Positions 28,962 through 36,748 of a stretch of 64,000 nt of DNA are shown here, piece by piece (position 1 is the stretch's first letter; the number at the start of each line of letters is the position of its first letter). The notes below the pieces were generated by a model. The model searched no databases. It worked only from the letters and a program-made list of their open reading frames with translations, and had not been told where the DNA came from. The stretch is from assembly GCF_007859935.1 (NCBI RefSeq), contig NZ_SJPO01000012.1, positions 124,001-188,000 of the forward strand. The letters are read 5' to 3'. Made by a program: the position numbers and the translations under genes. This DNA is from Posidoniimonas polymericola (lineage in GTDB: Bacteria > Planctomycetota > Planctomycetia > Pirellulales > Lacipirellulaceae).

Positions 28962-29707
28962 TACTCCTCCGGCGGCTTTGAGACGATCCACAACGCCACC
29001 CCATCGGTGGGTGGCGTGTCGGGCATGGAGTAACTCTTTACTCCATTAGCTAGGTTCTCTGAGTGAACAAATCGCCGGTTCAGCAGCACCAGCTGATCGC
29101 CCGGCTCACGCTCGACCGATGTGGCTTGCACCTCGGTGCCGAGGCTGAGCAGCCGCCCGTCCTTGTCGAGCGGCCACTGATCGGGTGTCGCGTGGATTTC
29201 GGCGCTGACGGTATGTTCGCCGCTCCGAGGTGCGGCCTTCATCGAAGAGCTGCTGCTTGCCGAGGGCTTGATACTGAGACCATAGGCCGCATCTCCGCTT
29301 GGCCTCTGCCAGGTTGAGAGCGTGATCAGCCACTCGCCTGGGGAAAGACCAGTAGCGAGGATCTGGTGGTCAAAGCCGTGGCTCGTGTCGGCGTTCGGAA
29401 AGATGGGTAGCGGGCTCACGCCGCTTTCCGGTAGCTCGTTCACCTGCACGGCGACGCCGTAATGACCGCCGGGCGGCAAGTAAATCCGCCACGTCCAGTC
29501 ACTATTGAACCGCCGCGGCCGCTGGATCGCCTGGATCTTGGTCGGGTCGTCGATGTTGAGCACGCCGGCTTCTTGACGCAACCGCCGAACCTCTTCCCTT
29601 AGTGGCGCCAGGCGGACGATTACTAAGCCCATGACCACGACGGTGGCGAACAACAAGAGGTTCAACAGCGAGAAGCGGAACCGCCATGGTGGGGGCGTGT
29701 GGGACAT
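28961..29707 (-). CDS. Single-pass membrane protein of unknown function
   Basis: A 248-residue protein with one N-terminal transmembrane helix ([20 protein letters not shown], residues about 11-30), a short coiled-coil-like stretch ([11 protein letters not shown]), and a predicted periplasmic beta-rich domain with no recognised signature. The FSLLNLLL-type start is frequent in planctomycete membrane proteins. The ATG at 29707 is chosen; the frame extends upstream to 29776 without a helix. Its stop overlaps the DUF1559 start, so the two proteins are probably made together and may form an envelope complex. Function is unknown. Confidence 0.7.
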   Translation of the reverse strand: MSHTPPPWRFRFSLLNLLLFATVVVMGLVIVRLAPLREEVRRLRQEAGVLNIDDPTKIQAIQRPRRFNSDWTWRIYLPPGGHYGVAVQVNELPESGVSPLPIFPNADTSHGFDHQILATGLSPGEWLITLSTWQRPSGDAAYGLSIKPSASSSSSMKAAPRSGEHTVSAEIHATPDQWPLDKDGRLLSLGTEVQATSVEREPGDQLVLLNRRFVHSENLANGVKSYSMPDTPPTDGVALWIVSKPPEE

Positions 29708-29730
29708 GCGGCAATTGTAGCAGGCGCGGG

Positions 29731-29800
29731 GAAACGAGTCCTGTTGGGACTCTTTGCCGTTATGGCGACCGAACACCCTAGGCGTAGCCCTCGGTCGCGT
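29731..29800. repeat. Degenerate outlier of the RAYT repeat family
   Basis: CCTGTTGGGACTCTTTGCCG, then a GGCGACCGA stretch and ACCCTAGGCGTAGCCCTCGGT, parallels the CCGTTGGGACT...GGCGTCC...CCCAGGG order of the main array. It lies about 1.8 kb beyond the array, between the membrane-protein gene and the second CrtI-like gene. Confidence 0.55.
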
Positions 29801-29810
29801 ATTGGTAGGA

Positions 29811-31202
29811 TCAATCCCGCAAACAGTGCATGTTCGCCATGCCGATGCCGCTGACGATGCTGCCGATAATGCCGACGAAGCCCTGGTCGGTGCCGCAGAT
29901 GAAGAGGTTGTCGAGGTGCGTCGCGCCGTCGAGCTGCTTCTCTGGCGCGCCGTACACGGCGCCGTTGTCGTGCCCGGTGAAGCGGACGATGGTGGTCGGG
30001 CTGAACATGTCGGTGTCGACCACTCGGGCGCGGTAGTCGGGGACGAACCTCACGGCGGAGTCGACAATGCGGTCGTACCAGCGGTGCTTGGCGAGCTGGT
30101 ACTCCTCATCGGAGAGGTTGTTCCACCAGTCGAAGTTGGCGAGCACCGTGATCCGCATCACGCCCTCTCCTAGGGAACCAGCGAGCGACTTGTCGTACTC
30201 GAAGTTGTTCGGGCTGCAGATCACGCCGCTCCGCAGGTCGCACGGATCAGCGGGCGGGGTCCAGTCGAATTCGGCGTGGTCATTGAAGAACGTGATCGTG
30301 CGGTCGTAGCCGAGCTGCTTCGGGTCGACGTCCAGCGTGCTGATGGTCTCGCAGAAGCTGAGCTTGCCGGGCGCGCGGGAGTCGACCACCGGCGCGCCGT
30401 CGTCGCAGAGCCGCATGGTCTCGAACCAACCGGCGGACGACAGCACGCGGCGGGCCTGAATCTGTGTGCCGTCCTCGAGCTCGACGCCCGCCACGCGACC
30501 TCCGTCGGTGATGATTCGCTTCACCCCGGCGCGGAGCTTGAGCTCGCCCCCCATCGCCTTGTACTTCTTGACCAGGTTCTTGAGGATCAGCCGCACGCCG
30601 GCGTGCGGGCGGCCCAGGCCCTCGAGGAAGATGCTGCGGAACATGATGCAGAACTGGCCCCAGTCCATGTCGTGCTCGCGGGCCGAGCCGTAGAACATCA
30701 GCGGGCAGAACAGCATCTCGACCAGAAGCGGCTCGGTCAGGTAGCTCGACACCACCTGGCGGGCGGACTGCTGCTGGTGCTCCTCGGAGAGGTCGTCGTA
30801 GTCGACGATCGCCTCGACGAAGCGGCGCCAGTTGTCGGCCTGGGCGGGGAACTCGCGGGCGACCTCGGCGGCCAAGAGCTCCGGGTCGTTGTCGAACTTG
30901 AGCCGCGCGCCGGGGAACACCACCTGCGAGCCGATCTGTGGCGAGATCTGGAAGTCGTCCCACGAGAAGCGGAGCTGACGCAGCAGCCGGGCGAGCGGCC
31001 CCTTGCGGGCGCCCTTGGGCGTGATGTTGGTCAGCGCGTGCAGGCCGACGTCGTAGTCGCGGCCGCGGAGGCGGTAGAAGCTGTTGAGACCGCCGATGGT
31101 CCAGTGCTTCTCAACGATCAGCACCCGCTGCTCGTACATCGCCAGCCGGATGCCGGCCGCCAGCCCGCTCATCCCGGCGCCGATGATGAGGGTGTCGTAC
31201 AT
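29811..31202 (-). CDS. Phytoene desaturase/CrtI-like FAD oxidoreductase (2)
   Basis: A 463-residue flavoprotein starting MYDTLIIGAGMSGLAAGIRL, the Rossmann FAD motif, followed by IVEKHWTIGGLNSFY. The C-terminal FAD-binding part contains LFICGTDQGFVGIIGSIVSG. It has the CrtI/retinol-saturase architecture and is a distant paralogue of the 24.8-26.3 kb gene. The ACP and ketosynthase genes lie immediately upstream on the same strand (175 and 530 bp). A role on an ACP-linked acyl or polyene chain is inferred from context. No transmembrane helix is evident. Confidence 0.88.
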   Translation of the reverse strand: MYDTLIIGAGMSGLAAGIRLAMYEQRVLIVEKHWTIGGLNSFYRLRGRDYDVGLHALTNITPKGARKGPLARLLRQLRFSWDDFQISPQIGSQVVFPGARLKFDNDPELLAAEVAREFPAQADNWRRFVEAIVDYDDLSEEHQQQSARQVVSSYLTEPLLVEMLFCPLMFYGSAREHDMDWGQFCIMFRSIFLEGLGRPHAGVRLILKNLVKKYKAMGGELKLRAGVKRIITDGGRVAGVELEDGTQIQARRVLSSAGWFETMRLCDDGAPVVDSRAPGKLSFCETISTLDVDPKQLGYDRTITFFNDHAEFDWTPPADPCDLRSGVICSPNNFEYDKSLAGSLGEGVMRITVLANFDWWNNLSDEEYQLAKHRWYDRIVDSAVRFVPDYRARVVDTDMFSPTTIVRFTGHDNGAVYGAPEKQLDGATHLDNLFICGTDQGFVGIIGSIVSGIGMANMHCLRD

Positions 31203-31225
31203 GAGGTGAGGCAGGCGTTGAGAGT

Positions 31226-31341
31226 TCTTCCCTCCCTCTCAGGGAGGGTCGGGGGGAGGGTCGGGCGTTCAAGAGAGCGAAGCCCTCCTGTACTGCGAAC
31301 CTCTACCCTCCCCTAACCCCTCCCTGCGGGGGAGGGGGATA
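31226..31341. repeat. G/C-tract inverted repeat
   Basis: CCCTCCCTCTCAGGGAGGGT plus GGGGGGAGGGT at the left faces ACCCTCCCCTAACCCCTCCC and GGGGGAGGG at the right. Together they form a large imperfect palindrome of about 115 bp between the CrtI-like gene and the ACP gene. It resembles dispersed palindromic repeats rather than a terminator. Confidence 0.6.
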
Positions 31342-31377
31342 GCGCGGCCGGTGGCCGCGGAGACTAAACCGTCGCCG

Positions 31378-31629
31378 CTACAGGTTGACCATCATCGGTT
31401 CGAGGTAGGCGACCGTGCTGTCCATGCTGGCCAGGTTGACGTAGTCGTCCTCGGGGATCTGCACGCGGTGCCGCTTGCGGAGCTCCATGACGATATCGAG
31501 GAAGTCCATGGAGTCGAGCTCCATCTGCTCACGGAAGCTGACGTCGTCCTTCAGGCCGGACAGGTCCTCGTCCGGGGCGATGTCGGCGAGGATGTCGAGG
31601 ATCTCGTTGCGGATTTCTTCGCGGGTCAT
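31378..31629 (-). CDS. Acyl carrier protein
   Basis: An 83-residue acyl carrier protein. The phosphopantetheine-attachment Ser is in MELDSMDFLDIVMEL. The protein is acidic and helical as expected. It lies between the ketosynthase (100 bp upstream) and a CrtI-like gene. Its sequence (for example DDVSFREQMELDSMD) is more divergent than a housekeeping AcpP, and the FabG/FabD partners usual for AcpP are absent, so it is probably a dedicated carrier for this pathway. A phosphopantetheinyl transferase is not in the window. Confidence 0.9.
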   Translation of the reverse strand: MTREEIRNEILDILADIAPDEDLSGLKDDVSFREQMELDSMDFLDIVMELRKRHRVQIPEDDYVNLASMDSTVAYLEPMMVNL

Positions 31630-31640
31630 GAGTTGGGCTC

Positions 31641-31719
31641 TTGGCTGTTAGCTATTGGCCGTTGGCTTCGGCTACCGCGGCGTGACCCTGTGAGCCAACA
31701 GCCGATAGCTAACAGCCGA
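31641..31719. repeat. Large inverted repeat between ACP and ketosynthase genes
   Basis: Two 27-bp arms (31641-31667 and 31693-31719) match in inverted orientation with three mismatches. The core is GCTGTTAGCTAT. The spacer is 25 bp. It fills the whole gap between the two genes and would form a strong hairpin in the shared transcript. Confidence 0.85.
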
Positions 31720-31729
31720 CGGCTCCTGG

Positions 31730-32974
31730 TCACACTTTGTTGATAATCACGACGGAGTTGATTCCAAGCATGCCGAACGAGTTGTTCAGCACGCTGGTCA
31801 CCCCGCTGGTTTCGAAAGGCTCGTTGAGGACTAGCCCGGGGACGTCGCACTTGGGGTCGAGGTCCTCGACATTGATTGTCGGGTGCACGACGCCGTCAGT
31901 AAACGACGGGAGGTTGCCAGCCAGCTCGAGGGCGCCGGCGGCGCCCATCGCGTGGCCGATGAAGCTCTTGGTGTTGTTGATGCGGGTCGACTGGCACTCG
32001 CCGAACACGGCCCGCAGCGCGGTGCACTCCTGGATGTCGCCGCTCTCGGTGGCCGTGGCGTGCGTGCTGACGATGCCGATCTGGTCGGCGTTCATGCGGG
32101 CGCGGCCGAGGGCCATCTCGACGCAGCGGGCCTGCTGCTTGGGGTTGGGCAGCACGAAGTCGCTGGCGTCGGAGTTCATGGCGTAGCCGGCGATCTCGCC
32201 GTAGATCCGCGCGCCACGTTGGGCGGCGTCCTCGTACCGCTCGAGGGTGTACAGGCAGCCCCCCTCGGAGACCACGATGCCGTTGCGGCCCTTGTCGAAC
32301 GGCCGCGAGGCGCGGGTCGGGTCCTCGTTGGCGGCCAGCGCGCCCTGGCTGGCGAAGCCGGCGAAGATGCCGAACGTGTGGATGCTCTCGGACACGCCGC
32401 CGCAGATCGCGACGTCGCACTCGCCGAGCCGCAGCATCTGCGCGGCCTGGATCAGCCCGGCGTTGCCTGCCGCGCACGCCGCGCCAATAGTGTAGTGCGG
32501 GCCGGTGATGCCCATGTTGAGCGTGATCTCGCCCGCGGGGTTGTTGGCGACCGTCCGCGGGTTGTGGTGGTGCGACCAGACGCTGGTGTCGTAGTCGTAG
32601 GACTTGATCTCGTTGATCTCGTTCTCGGTCTCGACGTTGCCGTGCTCGGTCACCCCGATGTAGACGCCCACCCGTTCGGGGTCAACGTTCGGCCAGTCGA
32701 GGCCCGAGTCGTTCACGGCTTCGTTGGCGCAGTAGATGCCGATGCTGCCAGCGCGGGTGCCGCGGCGGACGTTGCGGCGGCTCTGGTGCTTGGTCTCGTC
32801 AAAATCGCAAACGCCGGCCAGCGTCTTGCCGACGTAGCGGATCTCGTAGTCGCGTACGCCGCTGCGGCCCTCGAGCAGCGCGGCGCGGTACTCGGCCAGC
32901 GAGTTGCCGTTGGGCGCGGTGAGGCCGATGCCGGTGATGACGATCCGATCGGTGGGCGATGCGGTGCTAATCAT
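31730..32974 (-). CDS. Beta-ketoacyl-ACP synthase (KAS I/II family)
   Basis: A 414-residue condensing enzyme with the Cys-His-His triad. The nucleophile is in TIGAACAAGNAGL (the family usually reads TACAT/SG), the first His in STHATATESGD (usually NAHGTST), and the second in NNTKSFIGHAMGAAGALEL. The motif deviations (Ala after His, AACAAG around Cys) set it apart from housekeeping FabF and suggest a specialised KS. It elongates acyl chains on an ACP. It starts the minus-strand series KS-ACP-CrtI. No chain-length-factor partner (decarboxylase-type KS lacking Cys) is adjacent, so it is not a typical aromatic type II PKS pair. Confidence 0.9.
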   Translation of the reverse strand: MISTASPTDRIVITGIGLTAPNGNSLAEYRAALLEGRSGVRDYEIRYVGKTLAGVCDFDETKHQSRRNVRRGTRAGSIGIYCANEAVNDSGLDWPNVDPERVGVYIGVTEHGNVETENEINEIKSYDYDTSVWSHHHNPRTVANNPAGEITLNMGITGPHYTIGAACAAGNAGLIQAAQMLRLGECDVAICGGVSESIHTFGIFAGFASQGALAANEDPTRASRPFDKGRNGIVVSEGGCLYTLERYEDAAQRGARIYGEIAGYAMNSDASDFVLPNPKQQARCVEMALGRARMNADQIGIVSTHATATESGDIQECTALRAVFGECQSTRINNTKSFIGHAMGAAGALELAGNLPSFTDGVVHPTINVEDLDPKCDVPGLVLNEPFETSGVTSVLNNSFGMLGINSVVIINKV

Positions 32975-33096
32975 GCAGGAAACAGGCCGCAGGGCCGGTT
33001 GTGGTCGGGTGTGAACAAGCGATTCAACGTATCCGCTCGCCCGCAGATTGACAAGCGGCTCGCCCGGACTGAATCCGGCCCCTGCCGCCGCATTAA

Positions 33097-34419
33097 TTAC
33101 CGCTTGGGGGGCTCGTACTGTTCCACGCCCAGGTGCCGCAGGTAGCAGCTCCGCTGCCGCTGGCGGCCGACCTCGTCGGTCAGGGTGTCCCAGCGGTCGG
33201 CCGCTTGCCGCAGGGCGTCGAGCGGCTCGGATTGGCCGTCGATCGCCTGCTGGACCGCGTCGTCGAGCGCGACCAGGTACCGCTCAACCTCGATCAGCCG
33301 TGGGGCGACCAGCCGGAGTTTGTTCTGCCAGGCGGCGTCCAGCGCGGCGGCAAACTCGCGGCCCAGCCCCGCGGCTCCCTGCCCCTGCCAGTCGTCCGGC
33401 AGCCGGGAAAGCGAACGCCGGACATTCGCGACGTGACGGCTCGCCTGGGCTAGCTGCCGGGCGTTGCTCTTGCCTGCCAGCCAGGCGGCCAGCTTGAACG
33501 CCGCTGCGCCGTTGCGGGACGCGGCCGTGACGCCGACCAGGCGGCCGTCGACCCCGACCAGGCTGACCCGCCGGGGCGCCCCGTTCACGGTGATCCACTC
33601 GTTCCGCACCGGGTGATAGAAGCGGGACGCCCCTGGCAGCGGCGATACCCGCACCCCTTTGGCGGTCCCTGCGACTGCCTCCGCGGGCCGGCTGGGGACT
33701 ACCAGTTGGGCCGGCGCCTGGTCGGCCGGCGGCGCAGCGACGAGCGCCTCGAGCGCGGCCACAAACGGCTCGCTGGTGATCTTTGGCGCCATGCTCTCGG
33801 GATCGAACAGCACCGACTCGCGTAGCTCGTGCACCGCCAGCGGCGCGGCCTGTGCGAGCAGCCGCCACGCGGGGCGGAGCGGGCCGGCCTGGGCGACCTC
33901 GGCCCAGCGGACCTCGCCTTCCCCCTGAGAGACCGCCAGCGGCGTCACGCAGCCGAGCGGCAGGGCCATCAGCCGACCTCCGTACGAGATCAGCTGCTCA
34001 CGCACCGCCGGGTAGAGGTCCTCGACCGCCAGGGCGTCGGAGCGGAGTGCGCTGTCGCGGACAGGACGCAGCGTGCCGGCATCGCACAGCCCGCCGAGCG
34101 CGAGCGGCGAAAAGACGATTAGGTCGGCCGTGGCGCCGCCGTCCTCAAGCGGGCGGACCTCGAACCGCCCGCCGCTCACCTCGCGCCACTCGCCGGCGAG
34201 CAGCTCGATCGCGGCGGCCAGCTGCGGGTCATCCCCAACACCGATCGTCAGCGTTACACTAGCGGCAGACGGCCGCGGATGGCCGGCGTCGGCGGGCTTC
34301 GGCTTGTCCGCCTGGGGCCGCGGACAGCCCGCCGCCAACACCAACACCAACAGCCCGCCCAGCGCGATGCGACGCGTCGCCCGCGGGCGGCTCCTCCTCT
34401 CGAAGGCCCCCTCATCCAT
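33097..34419 (-). CDS. Extracellular solute-binding-like lipoprotein
   Basis: A 440-residue exported lipoprotein. The signal ends in the lipobox LVLVLAAGC. The mature part resembles a periplasmic ABC-type solute-binding protein (IGVGDDPQLAAAIELLAGEW as opening beta-alpha motif, AALPLGCVTPLAVSQ mid-domain), but no permease or ATPase is adjacent, so the role is uncertain. The ATG at 34419 fits the n-region of the signal. Its start codon overlaps that of the divergent xylulokinase. Upstream frame extension to 34815 lies within the xylulokinase gene and is rejected. Confidence 0.65.
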   Translation of the reverse strand: MDEGAFERRSRPRATRRIALGGLLVLVLAAGCPRPQADKPKPADAGHPRPSAASVTLTIGVGDDPQLAAAIELLAGEWREVSGGRFEVRPLEDGGATADLIVFSPLALGGLCDAGTLRPVRDSALRSDALAVEDLYPAVREQLISYGGRLMALPLGCVTPLAVSQGEGEVRWAEVAQAGPLRPAWRLLAQAAPLAVHELRESVLFDPESMAPKITSEPFVAALEALVAAPPADQAPAQLVVPSRPAEAVAGTAKGVRVSPLPGASRFYHPVRNEWITVNGAPRRVSLVGVDGRLVGVTAASRNGAAAFKLAAWLAGKSNARQLAQASRHVANVRRSLSRLPDDWQGQGAAGLGREFAAALDAAWQNKLRLVAPRLIEVERYLVALDDAVQQAIDGQSEPLDALRQAADRWDTLTDEVGRQRQRSCYLRHLGVEQYEPPKR

Positions 34420-35950
34420 GAGCGCGTCGTCTAAGAACGTATTCCTCGGCGTCGACATCGGCACGTCCGGCACAAAAACGATTGCAATCGATGCCGCCGG
34501 CAACCTGCTGGCACAGGCGTCGGCGGCGTACCCCTGCCACCATCCCAAACCGCTGTGGAGCGAGCAAGACCCGGCCGACTGGCGCGCGGCGACCTTCAAG
34601 ACCATCCGCGCGGTGGTGAAGAAGGCCGAGCTCAAGCCGGCCGACGTCAAGGCGATCGGGCTGTCGGGGCAGATGCACGGCTCGGTGTTCCTCGACAAAT
34701 CGGACGACGTGATCCGCCCTGCCCTGCTGTGGAACGACCAACGCACCGCCGCCGAGTGTGACGAGATCGAAACCCGAGCCGGCGGCCGCAAGAAGCTGAT
34801 CAAGCTGGTCGCCAACCCGGCGCTGACCGGCTTCCAGGCGCCAAAGATACTGTGGCTGCGGAATCACGAGCCGAGGAATTTTGCGAAGCTGCAGAAGGTT
34901 CTGCTGCCCAAGGACTACGTGCGGCTCCACCTGACCGGCGAGAGGGCCACCGAGGTTTCCGACGCTAGCGGCACGCTGCTGCTGGATGTCGTGAACCGAC
35001 GGTGGTCGAAGCCGCTGTTGTCGAAGCTCGAGCTCGACGCCTCGCTGCTGCCGGCGTGCTACGAGTCGGAGGAGGTCACCGGCAAGCTGCTGCCGGCGGT
35101 CGCCAAGCAGCTCGGCCTGTCGACCGACTGCGTGGTGGTGGGCGGAGCGGGCGACTGTGCGGCGGGCGCAGTCGGCAACGGCGTTGTGCAGCGGGGCGTG
35201 GTAAACAGCTCGCTGGGGACCTCGGGCGTCGTCTTCTGCCACAGCGAGACCCCCGAGTACGACCCCGACGGTCGGCTGCACACGTTCTGCCACGCGGTCC
35301 GCGGCAAGTGGCACATGATGGGCGTCACGCTCTCGGCGGCCGGCTCGCTGCAGTGGTACGCCGACGCCCTCTGCAAAACGGCGGGCGGCAAGTCGGAATC
35401 GTTCGACAAGCTGGTCGCCGAAGCGGCCGAGACCGCTGTCGGCGCCGACGGGCTGTTCTTCCTCCCCTACCTGGCCGGCGAGCGCACCCCGCACGCCGAC
35501 CCGCTCGCCCGCGGGGCGTTTATTGGGCTGACCCAGGCGCACGGTCGGGGAGAGTTGACCCGGGCGGTGCTCGAGGGCGTGACGTATTCCCTCCGCGACT
35601 GCCTAGACATCATGACCGGGCTGGGGGTCACGGCGAAAGAGGTTCGCGCGACCGGCGGCGGCGCCCGGAGCGAGTTTTGGCGTCAGCTGCAGGCCGACGT
35701 ATTCGGCAAGCGGGTGGTCTCGATGCAGGCCGACGAGGGGCCGGCGTTCGGCGTCGCGCTGTTGGCGGCGGTGGGCGCGGGCGAGTACGCCAGCATCGCC
35801 GAGGCGTGTTCCGCTACAGTCCAGACCGCGACCGAGTCGAAGCCACAGGCCAAACCCCGCCGGTTCTACGACCGTGGGGTCGAGGTCTACCGCTCGCTTT
35901 ACCAATCGCTGAAGGACGACTACCGCCGGATTGCCGAGCTCACAAGCTAG
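34418..35950 (+). CDS. xylB: Xylulokinase (FGGY carbohydrate kinase)
   Basis: A 510-residue FGGY kinase. The phosphate-1 motif is GVDIGTSGTKTIAID near the N-terminus, the substrate segment GLSGQMHGSVFL matches xylulokinase, and the phosphate-2 motif is NSSLGTSGVVFC. The adenosine motif region is ATGGGARSEFWRQL. It phosphorylates D-xylulose to D-xylulose 5-phosphate. No xylose isomerase or regulator is adjacent. The ATG at 34418 leaves a normal short N-terminus. Its start codon overlaps the start of the divergent lipoprotein gene. Confidence 0.88.
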   Translation: MSASSKNVFLGVDIGTSGTKTIAIDAAGNLLAQASAAYPCHHPKPLWSEQDPADWRAATFKTIRAVVKKAELKPADVKAIGLSGQMHGSVFLDKSDDVIRPALLWNDQRTAAECDEIETRAGGRKKLIKLVANPALTGFQAPKILWLRNHEPRNFAKLQKVLLPKDYVRLHLTGERATEVSDASGTLLLDVVNRRWSKPLLSKLELDASLLPACYESEEVTGKLLPAVAKQLGLSTDCVVVGGAGDCAAGAVGNGVVQRGVVNSSLGTSGVVFCHSETPEYDPDGRLHTFCHAVRGKWHMMGVTLSAAGSLQWYADALCKTAGGKSESFDKLVAEAAETAVGADGLFFLPYLAGERTPHADPLARGAFIGLTQAHGRGELTRAVLEGVTYSLRDCLDIMTGLGVTAKEVRATGGGARSEFWRQLQADVFGKRVVSMQADEGPAFGVALLAAVGAGEYASIAEACSATVQTATESKPQAKPRRFYDRGVEVYRSLYQSLKDDYRRIAELTS

Positions 35951-35977
35951 GGCTGAGAACTCCGGCCCGCTTCGGCT

Positions 35978-36337
35978 TTAGTTGCCCGGCGTCGTGGGCG
36001 GCAGCTGGAAGTGCACGCCGCTGTCTTCCGGGTTGCCGAGCATCGACAGCACCGTCGACGGCCTGGAGGGCTTGGATTCGGCAGGCGCAAAGTAGTCCAT
36101 CAGGTCGCAGTGGAGCTGCATCCCCTGGACGTAGCGGAGGCGCGTCTGGTCGTTCTCGTGCAGGAGCGACTCGAGCTCCTGGAACTGCGGCTCGTCGATC
36201 AGCTCATCGACCAGCAGCGACACGAGCTCGTCAACACGGTCGAGCTTCTGCTCGAGCTCGTGGAGCTCAGCACTATGAAGCTCAGCGGCGCGGTCGGATT
36301 TCGGTGAGTCGGGGGTGGGACGGCTGGAATCGGGCAT
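35978..36337 (-). CDS. Small protein with FecR/LamG-type N-terminal anti-sigma-like module
   Basis: A 119-residue protein. The segment LVDELIDEPQFQELESLLHE followed by RLRYVQGMQLHCDLMDYF (residues about 40-80) matches the short helical region that opens many planctomycete FecR/LamG proteins next to ECF sigma factors. Here it is not followed by a transmembrane helix or a FecR/LamG domain, and no sigma factor is adjacent. It is either a truncated remnant or a free regulatory module. The start at 36337 is preferred over 36376. Confidence 0.5.
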   Translation of the reverse strand: MPDSSRPTPDSPKSDRAAELHSAELHELEQKLDRVDELVSLLVDELIDEPQFQELESLLHENDQTRLRYVQGMQLHCDLMDYFAPAESKPSRPSTVLSMLGNPEDSGVHFQLPPTTPGN

Positions 36338-36748
36338 GATTCGACCTGCAAGTATGGGAGGGCCTGCCTGCTTCACTACGCAATCTGACTACGCAACCAG
36401 GGCGCCGGCGGTTCTGAATCTCCGGTTCGGAGGCTCCTAAAACCGAAACGCGCACCGATCTAGTATCAGTTTCGACCATTCGCCACAAGAGAATTGGGGC
36501 GATTTGTCAAATCAGGCGAGTTCTGCGGGCAGCACGGGGTGTGCTGTTCGGGGCGGGGGAACTCCTGACCGGGCGGCGGCTGGCGTGGGGCGCCAGCAGC
36601 CTGGTTGGTCGGCACCCATGCGGGGCGACGCCGCCCGCGGCCAGACCGAAGATCCAGCAGGAGCGTCGCGATGCGGGTGGTGCAGACCGACCGGCGTCCG
36701 GTAGGTTGTTCCACGGAAATCGTACCTTGAGCCCCGGCCGAATCTAGC
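36338..36748. other. Intergenic region, no gene seen
   Basis: About 410 bp separating divergent genes, presumably holding both promoters. Short overlapping frames here have no ribosome site or similarity. No RNA structure was recognised. Confidence 0.4.

Noticed and set aside
31730-32974. Aromatic type II polyketide synthase
   Set aside because: There is no chain-length-factor partner and no ketoreductase or cyclase next to the KS and ACP.
34420-34815. N-terminal extension of the lipoprotein to 572 residues
   Set aside because: It lies entirely antisense inside xylulokinase and would destroy the signal peptide; the start at 34419 gives a proper lipobox.
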